This document shows, in pieces, positions 7,674 through 15,392 of a DNA stretch of 23,490 bases. The notes under the pieces were generated by a model. That model ran no database searches and had not been told where the DNA came from. It saw only the letters and a program-made list of their open reading frames with translations. The stretch's first letter is position 1. The number at the start of each line of letters is the position of its first letter. Origin of the DNA: Actinomycetes bacterium (GTDB lineage: Bacteria; Actinomycetota; Actinomycetes; Actinomycetales; Microbacteriaceae); the NCBI GenBank assembly GCA_023450335.1, contig JAEXHA010000165.1:1-23490 (forward strand), written 5' to 3'. The translations under genes and the position numbers were made by a program.

Positions 7674-8162
7674 ATGACCGATCTGCATGCTGTCCGCCGC
7701 GAAGCGGAAGAACTCATCGCCGCCCACCTGGATGCCGGGTGGTCGTTCGCCTTCGACAACGCCAAGCGCCGTGCCGGCGCCTGCCACTACACGACGCAGC
7801 GCATCACGGTGTCGCGCTACCTGGCCGCGCGGTTCACCGATGAGGAGAACCGCCAGGTGCTGCTGCACGAGATCGCCCACGCGCTGGCGGGTGCACACGC
7901 GGCGCACGGCGCGGCGTGGAAGCGCATCGCCCGCGACCTCGGGTACACCGGCGGCGTCACCCATCACGGCGAGACCGCCGTCGAGCTGGCACCCTGGGTG
8001 GGCACCTGCCCGGCCGGGCACACCGCCTACCGGCACCGCCGCGCGTCACGGCAGATGTCGTGCGCGAAATGCGCTCCGACCTTCGACGACCGCTTCCTGT
8101 TCACGTGGCGGCGCCGCGAGATCACGCCCGCGACGCGTCTGGCGGCGATGACGCCGCGATAG
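7674..8162 (+). CDS. SprT-like zinc metalloprotein
   Basis: 162 residues. The zincin motif HEIAH is at 65-69, with Glu66 as the expected general base, and a third histidine at 78 in HGAAWK. This matches the SprT/Spartan pattern HExxH followed by HGxxW. A C-terminal zinc-ribbon-like set follows: C112, H116, C130 and C133. The N-terminal region (VSRYLAARFTDEENRQVLLHEIAH) fits the SprT domain, which usually begins by recognising a stable fold around FDNAKRRAGxCHY. Eukaryotic Spartan/Wss1 relatives cut DNA-protein crosslinks; the bacterial role is not established and no DNA-repair neighbour is seen here. The start at ATG 7674 has no Shine-Dalgarno but has a TAGTCT box 6 bases upstream. It is convergent with the ComB-like gene. 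Confidence 0.88.
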   Translation: MTDLHAVRREAEELIAAHLDAGWSFAFDNAKRRAGACHYTTQRITVSRYLAARFTDEENRQVLLHEIAHALAGAHAAHGAAWKRIARDLGYTGGVTHHGETAVELAPWVGTCPAGHTAYRHRRASRQMSCAKCAPTFDDRFLFTWRRREITPATRLAAMTPR

Positions 8163-8213
8163 GCGGGGCGATAGGCGCCGCGAAAGGCGGGGCGAGCGCT
8201 CCGGTCACCGCCT

Positions 8214-8238
8214 GCCGGCCGGCGACGAGCGGGCCGGC
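8214..8238. terminator. GC hairpin between convergent SprT-like and ComB-like genes
   Basis: GCCGGCC (8214-8220) pairs perfectly with GGCCGGC (8232-8238) around an 11-base loop, in the 88-base gap between two convergent stop codons. No T run follows on either strand. It could serve both genes, or be chance in G+C-rich DNA. Confidence 0.35.
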
Positions 8239-8250
8239 GCCACGGGTGCG

Positions 8251-8898
8251 TCAGAGCGCGACGAAGACGCCCTCGCGCAGCACGGGCACCGCCGTCCGGG
8301 AGTCGATCGCACCGGCCGCGAGTACCTCGTCGCGCTGATCGCGGTCGAGCAGCTCCTGCCCCGAGCCGCTGGCCGTGAGGAGGTGCCGCACCGCGCCGCG
8401 GAGACTGCGGAACGATTCGCACGCGGCGGCGGCCTCGGGCGAGGAATAGTCCAGGCCGATGACCGCGAGTGCGTCGATGACGGCCCCGGCACCCAAGAGG
8501 TCTTCGACCGCGAAGCGCAGCGGCGCGCCGGCAGCGCGCGAGGTCAGCTCGCCCGCGGCGATGACGTTGATACTGGTGCGCGTGCCCCGACGGCGCTGCT
8601 CGTCGAGGATGCCCGCGGCCACCGCCGTCGCGTTGGTGAGGCCGCCCAGCAGCACGACCGCGCCCGGGCGCGCCGAACCTGCCGCGTGTGCGGCCACGGC
8701 GGCGCCGTTGAGCGAGACCCTGTGCGCGGAATCGTCCAGCGGCACGCTCTCGCCGGCGGCGACGCGCGCGGCGACAGTCGACGAGAACCGCAGCACGTCG
8801 ACGACGACCGTGACGTCGGCAGGGTCGAGCCGGTCGAGCCCGGCGACGCCCCATTCGAACCGGATCTGATAGCGGGCCTGGTCGAACGGGGTCGTCAT
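8251..8898 (-). CDS. 2-phosphosulfolactate phosphatase family protein (ComB-like)
   Basis: 215 residues. Family features are VVVDVLRFSSTVAARVAAG at 31-49 (the VDVLRASTT motif), a glycine-rich GAVVLLGGLTNATAV, INVIAAGE near the centre, and FAVEDLLGAGAVIDAL with a following YSSPEA. ComB removes phosphate from 2-phosphosulfolactate during coenzyme M synthesis in methanogens. Actinobacteria do not make coenzyme M by that route, so the real substrate here is unknown; sulfolactate metabolism or another phosphate ester is possible. The ATG at 8898 is supported by a promoter-like pair just upstream. It follows the GH3 gene on the same strand after 31 bases, but its own promoter suggests it is not simply part of that operon. 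Confidence 0.82.
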   Translation of the reverse strand: MTTPFDQARYQIRFEWGVAGLDRLDPADVTVVVDVLRFSSTVAARVAAGESVPLDDSAHRVSLNGAAVAAHAAGSARPGAVVLLGGLTNATAVAAGILDEQRRRGTRTSINVIAAGELTSRAAGAPLRFAVEDLLGAGAVIDALAVIGLDYSSPEAAAACESFRSLRGAVRHLLTASGSGQELLDRDQRDEVLAAGAIDSRTAVPVLREGVFVAL

Positions 8899-8904
8899 GG
8901 ATCC

Positions 8905-8933
8905 AGGCTAGGTGCGACGGCGGCCGAGGTCAG
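8905..8933 (-). promoter_or_regulatory. Putative promoter of the ComB-like gene overlapping the GH3 stop codon
   Basis: On the minus strand CTGACC (8928-8933), a four-of-six match to TTGACA, is followed after exactly 17 bases by TAGCCT (8905-8910). That box ends 6 bases before the ATG at 8898. It is the best -35/-10 pair in the window and predicts leaderless transcription independent of the upstream GH3 gene. Confidence 0.5.
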
Positions 8934-11425
8934 ACGGCGGCGCGCTCGTCGATCACCGGGGCGAGAGTCTGCACGAGACCGAGCACGTTGCGCGCGGTGC
9001 GCTGCAGCTCTGCCCGCGTGAGGCCGTCCGTCCGCGCGAGCGAGGCGAGGATCGTGTCATCGGCGTAGTCGCGCGGCCCGTCTGCCGTCTTGACGCCGCC
9101 GGGCATGAGCACATCGACCTGCGCGCGTACACGGTAGGCGTTGTTCTCGAGCGCCGGGAAGTCGGGGTCGACGGCGTCCTCCATCCACCAGTCGGTGATG
9201 ACGCATCCCGTGTAGCCCCACTCGCCGCGCAGCACCGTGGTCACCAGACCATGGTGGTAATGCGCCCAGACCCCGTTGATCTTGTTGTACGAGGTCATGA
9301 TCGTGTGCGGCTGCGCCTCGCGGAGGCACAGCTCGAATCCGCGCAGGTAGATCTCGCGCAGCGCCCGCTCCGAGACGCGCGAATCATTGCGTGTGCGGTT
9401 GGTCTCCTGGTTGTTCGCCGCGAAATGCTTCGGACAGGCCGACACGCCGACCGACTGCACGCCGCCGACCACCGCGGCGCCGATGAGGCCGGTGACCAGC
9501 GGGTCTTCGGAGAAGTACTCGAAGTTGCGCCCGCACAGCGGGTCGCGGTGGATGTTCATACCGGGGCTCAGCAGCACATCCGACCCCTTGCGGATCATCT
9601 CCTGCCCGTGCAGTGTGGCCAGCTCGCGCACGAGCGCGCGGTTCCAGGTGGATGCCAGTGCGGTGCCCGACGGCAGCAGCGAGGCGTAGGCCGACAGGCG
9701 CAGCCCGCTGGGGCCGTCGGTGGTGGTGACCGGTCGCACGCCCTTCGCACGCAGCGATTCGCCGACCCCGCCCAGCACGCCGGCGTTGCCGGGCGCGCCG
9801 AGATCGCTGTGCATCGTGACGTCCCCGCGGGCCAGCAGCGCGAGTTCGTCGTCGCTGAGCTGGGCGATGAACTCGTCGAGGGTGGCCTCGCCGGCCGCCA
9901 CGGCGTCGAGGGTGATGCCGCGGTCGCCGGTGGGCGTGATCTCGCCCGGCAGGTCGGCGAGGATCTGCGCACGACGGTCGACGGTCGCGGTGGGAACGTC
10001 CTCCCAGTCGAGTGCGACACCTCCCTGCGCGTCGCGGACGACGGTGCCGCTGGCGGTGCGGGCGACCGTCATGCGCTCGAACGCGGTGCCGGGGGCGACG
10101 GCGGCAACCTCGGTCACCTGGCGCACGACGCGCAGCGAAGGCTCCGCGACGGTCGCCGCCTCGGTCGCGCTGCGCACGTCGGTGCCGACGAAGAACCGGT
10201 ACTCGCCGGGCTCGAGCACCCACGCGCTGCGGTGCCCGGTGACCCCGGCGTCGTCGTACGAGGCCAGGTCGTCGAGGGCGACCTCAAGTCGCAGCCGCTC
10301 GGTCTCGCCGGGGGCGAGCGCCGCCGTCTTCGCGAAGGCGACGAGGCGGCGGGCCGGCTGCGCGAGGGTGCCGTCGGGGGCGGCGACGTAGACCTGCACG
10401 GTCTCCTTGCCGGTGTGGGTCTGCCCGGTGTTGCGCACATCCACCGACAGGGTGAGGGCTCCGGCATCCACCGCCCACTCGGCGACAGTCGCCTCGAACG
10501 AGGTGTACCCGAGTCCGAACCCGAACGGGAACTGCACGCGCTCGGGCGCGAACGTCTCGAAGTAGCGGTAGCCGACGAAGACGTCTTCGACGTAGTCGTT
10601 GTGCTCGAGGCCTCCGAAGCTGCCGGCGCTGGGGTAGTCCTCGTAGGACCACGCGATCGTGTCGGTGAGCTTGCCGCTGGGCGAGATCTCGCCGGCCAGC
10701 AGAGCCGCGACGGCGCGCGCGCCCTCCATGCCGCCCTGCCACGCGTACAGCACCGCGCTGATGCGGTCGCCGTAGTCGGCGAGCCAGCTGAGGTCCATGA
10801 CGTTGCCCGCGTCGAGGATGACCACGGTGCGCGCGAACGACGCGGTGACCTGGTCGAGCATGTCGCGCTCGGCGTCGGTGAGGTAGAAGCTGCCCGCCTC
10901 GAGCTCGCTCTCACGCGCCTCGCCCGCCGCGCGGCCGATCACCACGACGGCGGTCTGGGTGCGCGCGGCGGCGTCGGCGACGACGTCGGCGCTCAGCGGC
11001 ATCTCGGTGAAGTGGTGCGGCCACTGCCCCCACGTGCCGTCGAGGGCGGGGCGGTTCTGTGCCGACCATTCGGTGTACACCTGGGCGAGCTGCTCGTCGA
11101 TCTGGATGCCGGCGTCGCGCAGCCCCGCCAGCAGGTTCCAGACATACGGCACCTTGACGTCGCCGCCGGAGCCATAGCCGACGGCGAACCAGTCGATCTG
11201 GACGCGGCCGAACACCGCGACGGGCACGTCGCCGGCGATCGGCAGCGTGCCGTCGTTGCGCAGGAGCACCGCGCCTTCGGCGGCGGCCTCCCGTGCCGCG
11301 GCGGCCAGCGCCGGATCGAGCGTCGGGTCGGTGTCGAGCAAGAGGGTCGAGATCTGAGCGACCGACTCGATCGGTGCGAGCGCGTGCGAGCGGTCGCCCG
11401 ACTCGATGGCGGGAGAAGTGGGCAT
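8930..11425 (-). CDS. Glycoside hydrolase family 3 beta-glucosidase with reversed domain order
   Basis: 831 residues. The alpha/beta sandwich domain that is normally C-terminal comes first (about 45-310: EGAVLLRNDGTLPI, VVVIGRAAGEARESELE, PSGKLTDTIAWS, FPFGFGLGYTSF). A fibronectin-III-like domain follows (about 325-415). The TIM-barrel-type GH3 N-terminal domain comes last (about 515-800). In the barrel, TTDGPSGLR at 568-576 holds the sugar-binding aspartate, KHFAANNQE begins at 666, and Asp745 in VITDWW is the expected nucleophile. The acid/base residue is likely a glutamate in the first domain. All catalytic elements are present, so it should be active; there is no signal peptide, suggesting it acts on imported oligosaccharides. 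Reversed GH3 enzymes are known from several bacteria. The ATG at 11425 has AGGA 8 bases upstream; a LacI-type operator lies 69 bases further upstream. Confidence 0.93.
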   Translation of the reverse strand: MPTSPAIESGDRSHALAPIESVAQISTLLLDTDPTLDPALAAAAREAAAEGAVLLRNDGTLPIAGDVPVAVFGRVQIDWFAVGYGSGGDVKVPYVWNLLAGLRDAGIQIDEQLAQVYTEWSAQNRPALDGTWGQWPHHFTEMPLSADVVADAAARTQTAVVVIGRAAGEARESELEAGSFYLTDAERDMLDQVTASFARTVVILDAGNVMDLSWLADYGDRISAVLYAWQGGMEGARAVAALLAGEISPSGKLTDTIAWSYEDYPSAGSFGGLEHNDYVEDVFVGYRYFETFAPERVQFPFGFGLGYTSFEATVAEWAVDAGALTLSVDVRNTGQTHTGKETVQVYVAAPDGTLAQPARRLVAFAKTAALAPGETERLRLEVALDDLASYDDAGVTGHRSAWVLEPGEYRFFVGTDVRSATEAATVAEPSLRVVRQVTEVAAVAPGTAFERMTVARTASGTVVRDAQGGVALDWEDVPTATVDRRAQILADLPGEITPTGDRGITLDAVAAGEATLDEFIAQLSDDELALLARGDVTMHSDLGAPGNAGVLGGVGESLRAKGVRPVTTTDGPSGLRLSAYASLLPSGTALASTWNRALVRELATLHGQEMIRKGSDVLLSPGMNIHRDPLCGRNFEYFSEDPLVTGLIGAAVVGGVQSVGVSACPKHFAANNQETNRTRNDSRVSERALREIYLRGFELCLREAQPHTIMTSYNKINGVWAHYHHGLVTTVLRGEWGYTGCVITDWWMEDAVDPDFPALENNAYRVRAQVDVLMPGGVKTADGPRDYADDTILASLARTDGLTRAELQRTARNVLGLVQTLAPVIDERAAV

Positions 11426-11493
11426 CAATACGTCCTGGATTGTGGCGGCGTGCAGTTTTCCGCTCGCAGACCGAACCGATTCGAACGATTCCG

Positions 11494-11513
11494 TGGGAGC
11501 GCTCCCAAGCATA
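11494..11513 (-). promoter_or_regulatory. CelR/LacI-type operator abutting the GH3 -10 box
   Basis: TGGGAGCGCTCCCA at 11494-11507 is a perfect 14-bp palindrome. It is identical to the operator known for CelR, the LacI-family cellobiose-responsive repressor of actinobacteria such as Thermobifida. Directly beside it on the minus strand is TATGCT (11508-11513), a good -10 hexamer. Transcription would then start inside the operator, so a bound repressor should block the GH3 gene until a cello-oligosaccharide-like inducer appears. The repressor gene is not in this window. Confidence 0.82.
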
Positions 11514-11636
11514 GGGCGATTTCCACCATACCCATAGCGGACGGCTCGGGATACCCCCGTCCGCGGCCGCCCGCGGCCCGGTGTGTCAGGTCGGCATCCC
11601 GCAGCTGCGCGCACGATGCCGGAGCAGGCCGGATGC

Positions 11637-11642
11637 GAGACT
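11637..11642 (+). promoter_or_regulatory. Possible -10-like box before the SRPBCC-like gene
   Basis: GAGACT ends 6 bases before the ATG at 11649, matching the A and final T of TAnnnT but lacking the first T. No Shine-Dalgarno is visible. Weak on its own; noted because the spacing matches the other genes. Confidence 0.25.
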
Positions 11643-11648
11643 GGGCGC

Positions 11649-12275
11649 ATGCGGATCATGCTCAAGCTCGTGCTCGACTGCGATGCCGACGCCGCCTGGC
11701 GGGCGCTGCACTCGCCGCGCGCGATCGCCGAGCTGTACGGCCCGCTCGTCGACGTCGCGCCGTTGGCGGACCCACCCACGCTGCTCGAGCCCGGCTCCGA
11801 TGTTCCGGTGCAGCTGCGCCTGGCCGGCGCGGTGCCGCTGGGGCGGCAACTCATCCACGCCAGCGACCGCTACGTCGAAGACCGCCGCGGACCGGTGCGG
11901 ATCCTGCGCGACAGCGGCATCCCGCTCACCGGTCCGCTGGCCTCACTGGCCGTGTGGGACCATCAGATGGCCGTGTCCCCCGCACCGGGAGAGGCGGGCA
12001 AGACCCTGTGGCGGGACCGGCTGGTCATCGGCGGCGGCGCGGCCGTGCTGCTGTGGCCGGTGCTGTGGGCGACGTGGCAATGGCGCGCCGCGCGACTGCG
12101 TGCGCTCGCGCCCACGTGGGCGTTCGACCCCGAGTTCGCCGCGGACCTCGCCCCCGCATTCACCCCGGACCCCGCCTCCGCCCTCGACTCGGCCCGCGAC
12201 CGGGACCTCGCCTCGGCGCGCGACCGAGACCTCGCCACGGGCGACGACGACGCACCGACCACACCGCTCGGCTGA
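11649..12275 (+). CDS. SRPBCC-like (polyketide cyclase/START fold) protein, tentative
   Basis: 208 residues. The N-terminus LKLVLDCDADAAWRALHSPRAIAELYGPLVDV reads like an SRPBCC domain, whose first strand and helices bind hydrophobic ligands. The strand pattern continues through RYVEDRRGPVRILRDSG and KTLWRDRLVIGGG. A short hydrophobic stretch AAVLLWPVLWATWQW near 135-150 could be a helix lining the cavity or a membrane segment. The last 50 residues are low-complexity and acidic, with an exact SARDRDLA duplication. No catalytic residues can be assigned. The frame is open upstream to 11583; the ATG at 11649 is chosen because family similarity begins there, and a second ATG three codons on is possible. 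The gene stands alone, convergent with the FtsX-like gene. Confidence 0.68.
   Translation: MRIMLKLVLDCDADAAWRALHSPRAIAELYGPLVDVAPLADPPTLLEPGSDVPVQLRLAGAVPLGRQLIHASDRYVEDRRGPVRILRDSGIPLTGPLASLAVWDHQMAVSPAPGEAGKTLWRDRLVIGGGAAVLLWPVLWATWQWRAARLRALAPTWAFDPEFAADLAPAFTPDPASALDSARDRDLASARDRDLATGDDDAPTTPLG
12189..12236 (+). repeat. Two in-frame 24-bp tandem units
   Basis: Bases 12189-12212 and 12213-12236 differ at only two positions and both encode SARDRDLA near the C-terminus of the SRPBCC-like protein. This is probably a recent slippage duplication in an unstructured tail. Confidence 0.7.
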
Positions 12276-12342
12276 CGCGAACCGCGGATGGTCGCCACCG
12301 GCATCCACATCTCGCGTCAGGGCACGTGAGAGGGAGGCCCGC

Positions 12343-13803
12343 TCACTCGGCGAGCGCGGCCACCGGGGCCACCCGGGTCGCCAGGCGCGTGGGCACGACG
12401 GCGGCGACGGCGGTCAGCACCGCGGTGGCGGCGACGATGATCAGCACCGGCAGCCACGGCACGGCGGGGGCGACGAAGGTCGGCTCCTGCCACAGCGGCG
12501 GCATCGCCACCGACCCGAGCAGCGACTGCGCCCCGACCCAGCCGTACGCGACGCCCAGCACAAGTCCGAACACGAGCGCCGTGATGGTCACGTGCACCGC
12601 TTCGAGCAGCACCATGCGGCGCACCTGCCCCGAGCTCAGGCCGAGCGAGCGCAGGAGGCCGAGCTCGCGCCGCCGCTGCACGACGCCGATGGTGAGCAGG
12701 TTGACCAGGCCCACGGCAGCGATGACGGCGCTGACGGCCACGAGCACCATCATGACCGCTGAGAACAGATCCATCATCTGGTTGAAGGTCGGGTCGGGTG
12801 CACCGCCGCCGGATGCCGCCACGACGGACTTGGCCGACTCGGCGGCCACGGCGAACATCGTCACGAGCGCCACGCCCATCACCACGCCGATGGCCATGCG
12901 GCTCGAGCGTTCGGGGTGGCGCAGCGCATTCTCGGCGGCCAGGCGCGCCGGGGCGGAGCGGCCGAACAGGCGGCCGGTGGCGCGCAGCAGCGGCGGCATG
13001 ACGGCCGTCGCGGCGAGGGTCAGCGCGGTGAAAGAGAACAGTCCGCCGAAGAAGGCCACGATGACACCGAGGGGCGTCAGCAGCCCGAGCATCAGGCCGC
13101 CGGCCAGCAGCGCGACCCCGATGACCGCGAGCATGATCGAGACCGTGTTGCGACCACGCCGCGCGGCGATGTCGTCGTGCGTCTTCTCGACCGATCCGCC
13201 CAGTGCCCGCAGGGGCGTGACCTCGAGAACGCGGCGTGATCCGGCCCACGCGGCCGCCCACGTGGTGAGGGTGACCGCCACCGCCGGCAGCAGCAGAGCG
13301 GGGTCGAACAGTGCGAAGTCACCCTCGCTGCCGGTGAGGCGATCCAGCAGCGGAAGGGCCGCCGCGACGCCGACGATGCCCAGGACGAGACCGCCCAGAG
13401 CGCCGAGTGCGCCGACGGTCAGCCCCTGTCGCGCGATCTCGCCGCGCTGCGACCGGGCCGACGCGCCGATCAGCCGGAACAGGGCGATGCGTCGCGTGCG
13501 CCCGGCGACGATGGTGGCGAAGGTGTTCGCCGTGACGATGGCGGCGACGTAGACGGCGACGGCCAGCAGGAGAGCGCCCAGAATCCCCACAACGAGCACC
13601 ATCGCGTCGGACGTGCCGTAGCGCGGTGTGGCGCGCAGGCCGGCGCCGATGTAGTTCGTCGCCGAGACGAGGGCGACACCGAACGCGGTGGATATCGCCG
13701 CCACGAGCATGGTCGCACCCATGCCGCGTTCGCGCAGCCAGGCGAAGCGTGCGAGGGATGCCGGCGCGGCGACCGGTGCGGCATCCAGCGTGAGGGCGGT
13801 CAT
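12343..13803 (-). CDS. FtsX-like ABC transporter permease
   Basis: 486 residues with about eight membrane helices arranged as two FtsX-type halves. The first half has helices near 30-50 and 68-95, then TNTFATIVAGRTRRIALFRLIGASARSQRGEIARQG, the conserved coupling segment after the helix. The second half has MDLFSAVMMVLVAVSAVIAAVGLVNLLTIGVVQRRRELGLLRSLGLSSGQVRRMVLLEA, the textbook FtsX/MacB motif. Such proteins do not import solutes; with their ATPase they move lipids or peptides or transmit force across the envelope. The ATG at 13803 overlaps the stop of the ATPase gene (ATGA, 13800-13803), so the two are translationally coupled. The pair lies just after a kinase/regulator pair on the same strand, which suggests regulation by that system. 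The exported substrate is unknown. Confidence 0.91.
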   Translation of the reverse strand: MTALTLDAAPVAAPASLARFAWLRERGMGATMLVAAISTAFGVALVSATNYIGAGLRATPRYGTSDAMVLVVGILGALLLAVAVYVAAIVTANTFATIVAGRTRRIALFRLIGASARSQRGEIARQGLTVGALGALGGLVLGIVGVAAALPLLDRLTGSEGDFALFDPALLLPAVAVTLTTWAAAWAGSRRVLEVTPLRALGGSVEKTHDDIAARRGRNTVSIMLAVIGVALLAGGLMLGLLTPLGVIVAFFGGLFSFTALTLAATAVMPPLLRATGRLFGRSAPARLAAENALRHPERSSRMAIGVVMGVALVTMFAVAAESAKSVVAASGGGAPDPTFNQMMDLFSAVMMVLVAVSAVIAAVGLVNLLTIGVVQRRRELGLLRSLGLSSGQVRRMVLLEAVHVTITALVFGLVLGVAYGWVGAQSLLGSVAMPPLWQEPTFVAPAVPWLPVLIIVAATAVLTAVAAVVPTRLATRVAPVAALAE

Positions 13804-14561
13804 GCCGCCACCTCCGCGGCGAGCATGTGCGCCGAGATCTGCTCGGCGGTCTGGCGGGGCTTGTCGGCGACGATGCGGCCGTCACCGAGGAACACGACGC
13901 GGTCGGCGTAGGACGCGGCGATCGGATCGTGGGTGACCATGGCGATCGACTGGCCGTGATCGCGCCCGGCCGCCTGGAGCAGCTCGAGCACTTCGCGTCC
14001 CGAACGCGAGTCGAGGTTGCCGGTCGGCTCGTCGGCGAACACCAGGTCGGGCGCGGTGGCCAATGCCCGCACGATGGCGACGCGCTGCTGCTGGCCCCCC
14101 GAAAGCTCGTGCGGCCGGTGGCGCAGGCGGGCGCGGAGCCCGAGCGCGTCGATGAGCCCGTCGATGCGCGCCCGCTCGATCGCGGAGGGGCGGCGACCGT
14201 CGAGGTCGAAGGGCAGCAGGATGTTGCCGATGGCGTCCAGCGTCGGGACGAGATTGAACGATTGGAACACGAACCCGACCCGGCGGCGCCGCAGGATCGT
14301 GAGGTCGAGGTCGCCCAGGCCCGTGATGTCGGTGTCGCCGATCCACACGCGGCCGGACGTGGGGGCGTCGAGCCCGGCCATGATGTGCATGAGGGTCGAC
14401 TTTCCCGACCCGGACGGCCCCATGATGGCGGTGAATTCGCCGCGACGGATGCCGACGGTCACGCCGTCGAGCGCACGCACGCCGGATTCACCGGCGCCGT
14501 AGGACTTCGTGAGGTTCTGAACGCGGGCCGCCAGGCCCAGCTCGGTGGAAGAGATCTGCAT
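13800..14561 (-). CDS. ABC transporter ATP-binding protein (MacB/LolD type)
   Basis: 253 residues from ATG 14561. Walker A GPSGSGKST and the following LMHIMAGLDAPTSG match the LolD/MacB/BceA group. Then come FVFQSFNLVPTLDAIGNILLPFDL (Q-loop), signature LSGGQQQRVAIVRAL, Walker B LVFADEPTGNLDSRSG and switch VTHD. It powers the FtsX-like permease encoded next to it with a 4-base overlap. The frame extends upstream to 14624, but family homology starts just after ATG 14561 and a TAGCGT box lies 7 bases before that ATG; no ribosome site is seen. The gene is 137 bases downstream of the response regulator gene with nested inverted repeats between, so it may have a promoter under that regulator's control. 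Confidence 0.93.
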   Translation of the reverse strand: MQISSTELGLAARVQNLTKSYGAGESGVRALDGVTVGIRRGEFTAIMGPSGSGKSTLMHIMAGLDAPTSGRVWIGDTDITGLGDLDLTILRRRRVGFVFQSFNLVPTLDAIGNILLPFDLDGRRPSAIERARIDGLIDALGLRARLRHRPHELSGGQQQRVAIVRALATAPDLVFADEPTGNLDSRSGREVLELLQAAGRDHGQSIAMVTHDPIAASYADRVVFLGDGRIVADKPRQTAEQISAHMLAAEVAA

Positions 14562-14568
14562 GTCTTCG

Positions 14569-14574
14569 ACGCTA
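14569..14574 (-). promoter_or_regulatory. Putative leaderless -10 box (TAGCGT) of the ABC exporter operon
   Basis: TAGCGT on the minus strand ends 7 bases before the ATG at 14561, with no Shine-Dalgarno between. The same hexamer serves the kinase gene at 16608, so both halves of the module may use the same promoter type. Confidence 0.45.
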
Positions 14575-14625
14575 CGGACGGGCCGGGTGCGGCCGCGTCG
14601 GCCTGCAGAATGCGGCGCATACATC

Positions 14626-14675
14626 TCAGGGATGATCTTCCGCTCCGCCGTGCGGAGGCCCGACGCGTTCCCTGA
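14626..14675. promoter_or_regulatory. Nested inverted repeats upstream of the ABC exporter operon
   Basis: The outer arms TCAGGGA (14626-14632) and TCCCTGA (14669-14675) are perfect complements. Inside them CTCCGC (14643-14648) and GCGGAG (14652-14657) form a tight 6-bp hairpin with a 3-base loop. The element fills the gap between the response regulator stop and the ABC promoter. It could terminate the kinase/regulator transcript, or the outer arms could be the regulator's binding site. Confidence 0.45.
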
Positions 14676-14698
14676 TGCGGATACGCACGGGGCGGAGG

Positions 14699-15349
14699 TC
14701 AGGCGAGGTTATGGGTGAAGGCGAAGACCACCAGCTGCACGCGGTCACGCAGCTCGAGCTTGGCGAGGATCCGACTGATGTGGGTCTTCACGGTCGCCTC
14801 TGACAGGAACTCGCGCTGCGCGATCTCGGCGTTGGACAGGCCGCGCGCCGCAAGGGCGAAGATCTCACGCTCGCGTTCGGTGAGGTCGTCGTACTGGCGC
14901 GGCACCGCGACGGTCGGTTCGGTGAAGTGCGCGAACAGCTCGCGCGTGGCCGAAGCCGCGATGACGGCCGATCCGGCGTGCACGGTGCGGATGGCGGCGA
15001 GCAGGAACTCGGGGTCGGCGTCCTTGAGCAGAAAGCCGCTGGCGCCCTGCCGGATCGCGCGGGCCGCCGCCTCGTCGAGGTCGAACGTGGTGAGCATCAC
15101 GACGCGCGGCGGGGCGGTGTCGGTGAGCAGTTCGGCGGTGGCCGCCAGCCCGTCCATGACCGGCATCCGGATGTCCATCAGCACGACATCCGGCCGCGTG
15201 CGCCGCACCAGCGCGACGCCCTCGGCGCCGTCGCCGGCTTCGCCCACGACCTCGAGGTCGGGCTGCGAGTCGATGACCATGCGGATGCCGGCGCGGAACA
15301 GCGCCTGGTCGTCGACCAGCACGACGCGGATCGGTGCGGGCGGTGTCAT
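14699..15349 (-). CDS. LuxR/NarL-family response regulator
   Basis: 216 residues. The receiver domain (about 7-122) has the acidic pair D13-D14, phosphoacceptor Asp59 in VVLMDIRMP, the switch threonine in VVMLTTFD and the conserved lysine in GFLLKD. The C-terminal LuxR-type helix-turn-helix (about 150-212) reads LTEREREIFALAARGLSNAEIAQREFLSEATVKTHISRILAKLELRDRVQ, the GerE/NarL signature. The partner kinase gene ends 43 bases upstream on the same strand, so they should be co-transcribed. ATG 15349 is chosen because the receiver domain starts right after it; the ribosome site is weak. The likely target is the adjacent ABC exporter pair, by analogy with similar Gram-positive modules; this is inference. 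Confidence 0.93.
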   Translation of the reverse strand: MTPPAPIRVVLVDDQALFRAGIRMVIDSQPDLEVVGEAGDGAEGVALVRRTRPDVVLMDIRMPVMDGLAATAELLTDTAPPRVVMLTTFDLDEAAARAIRQGASGFLLKDADPEFLLAAIRTVHAGSAVIAASATRELFAHFTEPTVAVPRQYDDLTEREREIFALAARGLSNAEIAQREFLSEATVKTHISRILAKLELRDRVQLVVFAFTHNLA

Positions 15350-15392
15350 GCGAGTCTCATTCCGTGCGGGTGCGGGGCCGGGCTCGGCGCGG

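Noticed and set aside
8912..13552. A 1546-codon open frame on the plus strand
   Set aside because: It lies antisense to the GH3 and FtsX-like genes and crosses the SRPBCC-like gene in another frame; the translation is low-complexity Arg/Ala/Gly. This is the usual absence of stop codons opposite very G+C-rich genes.
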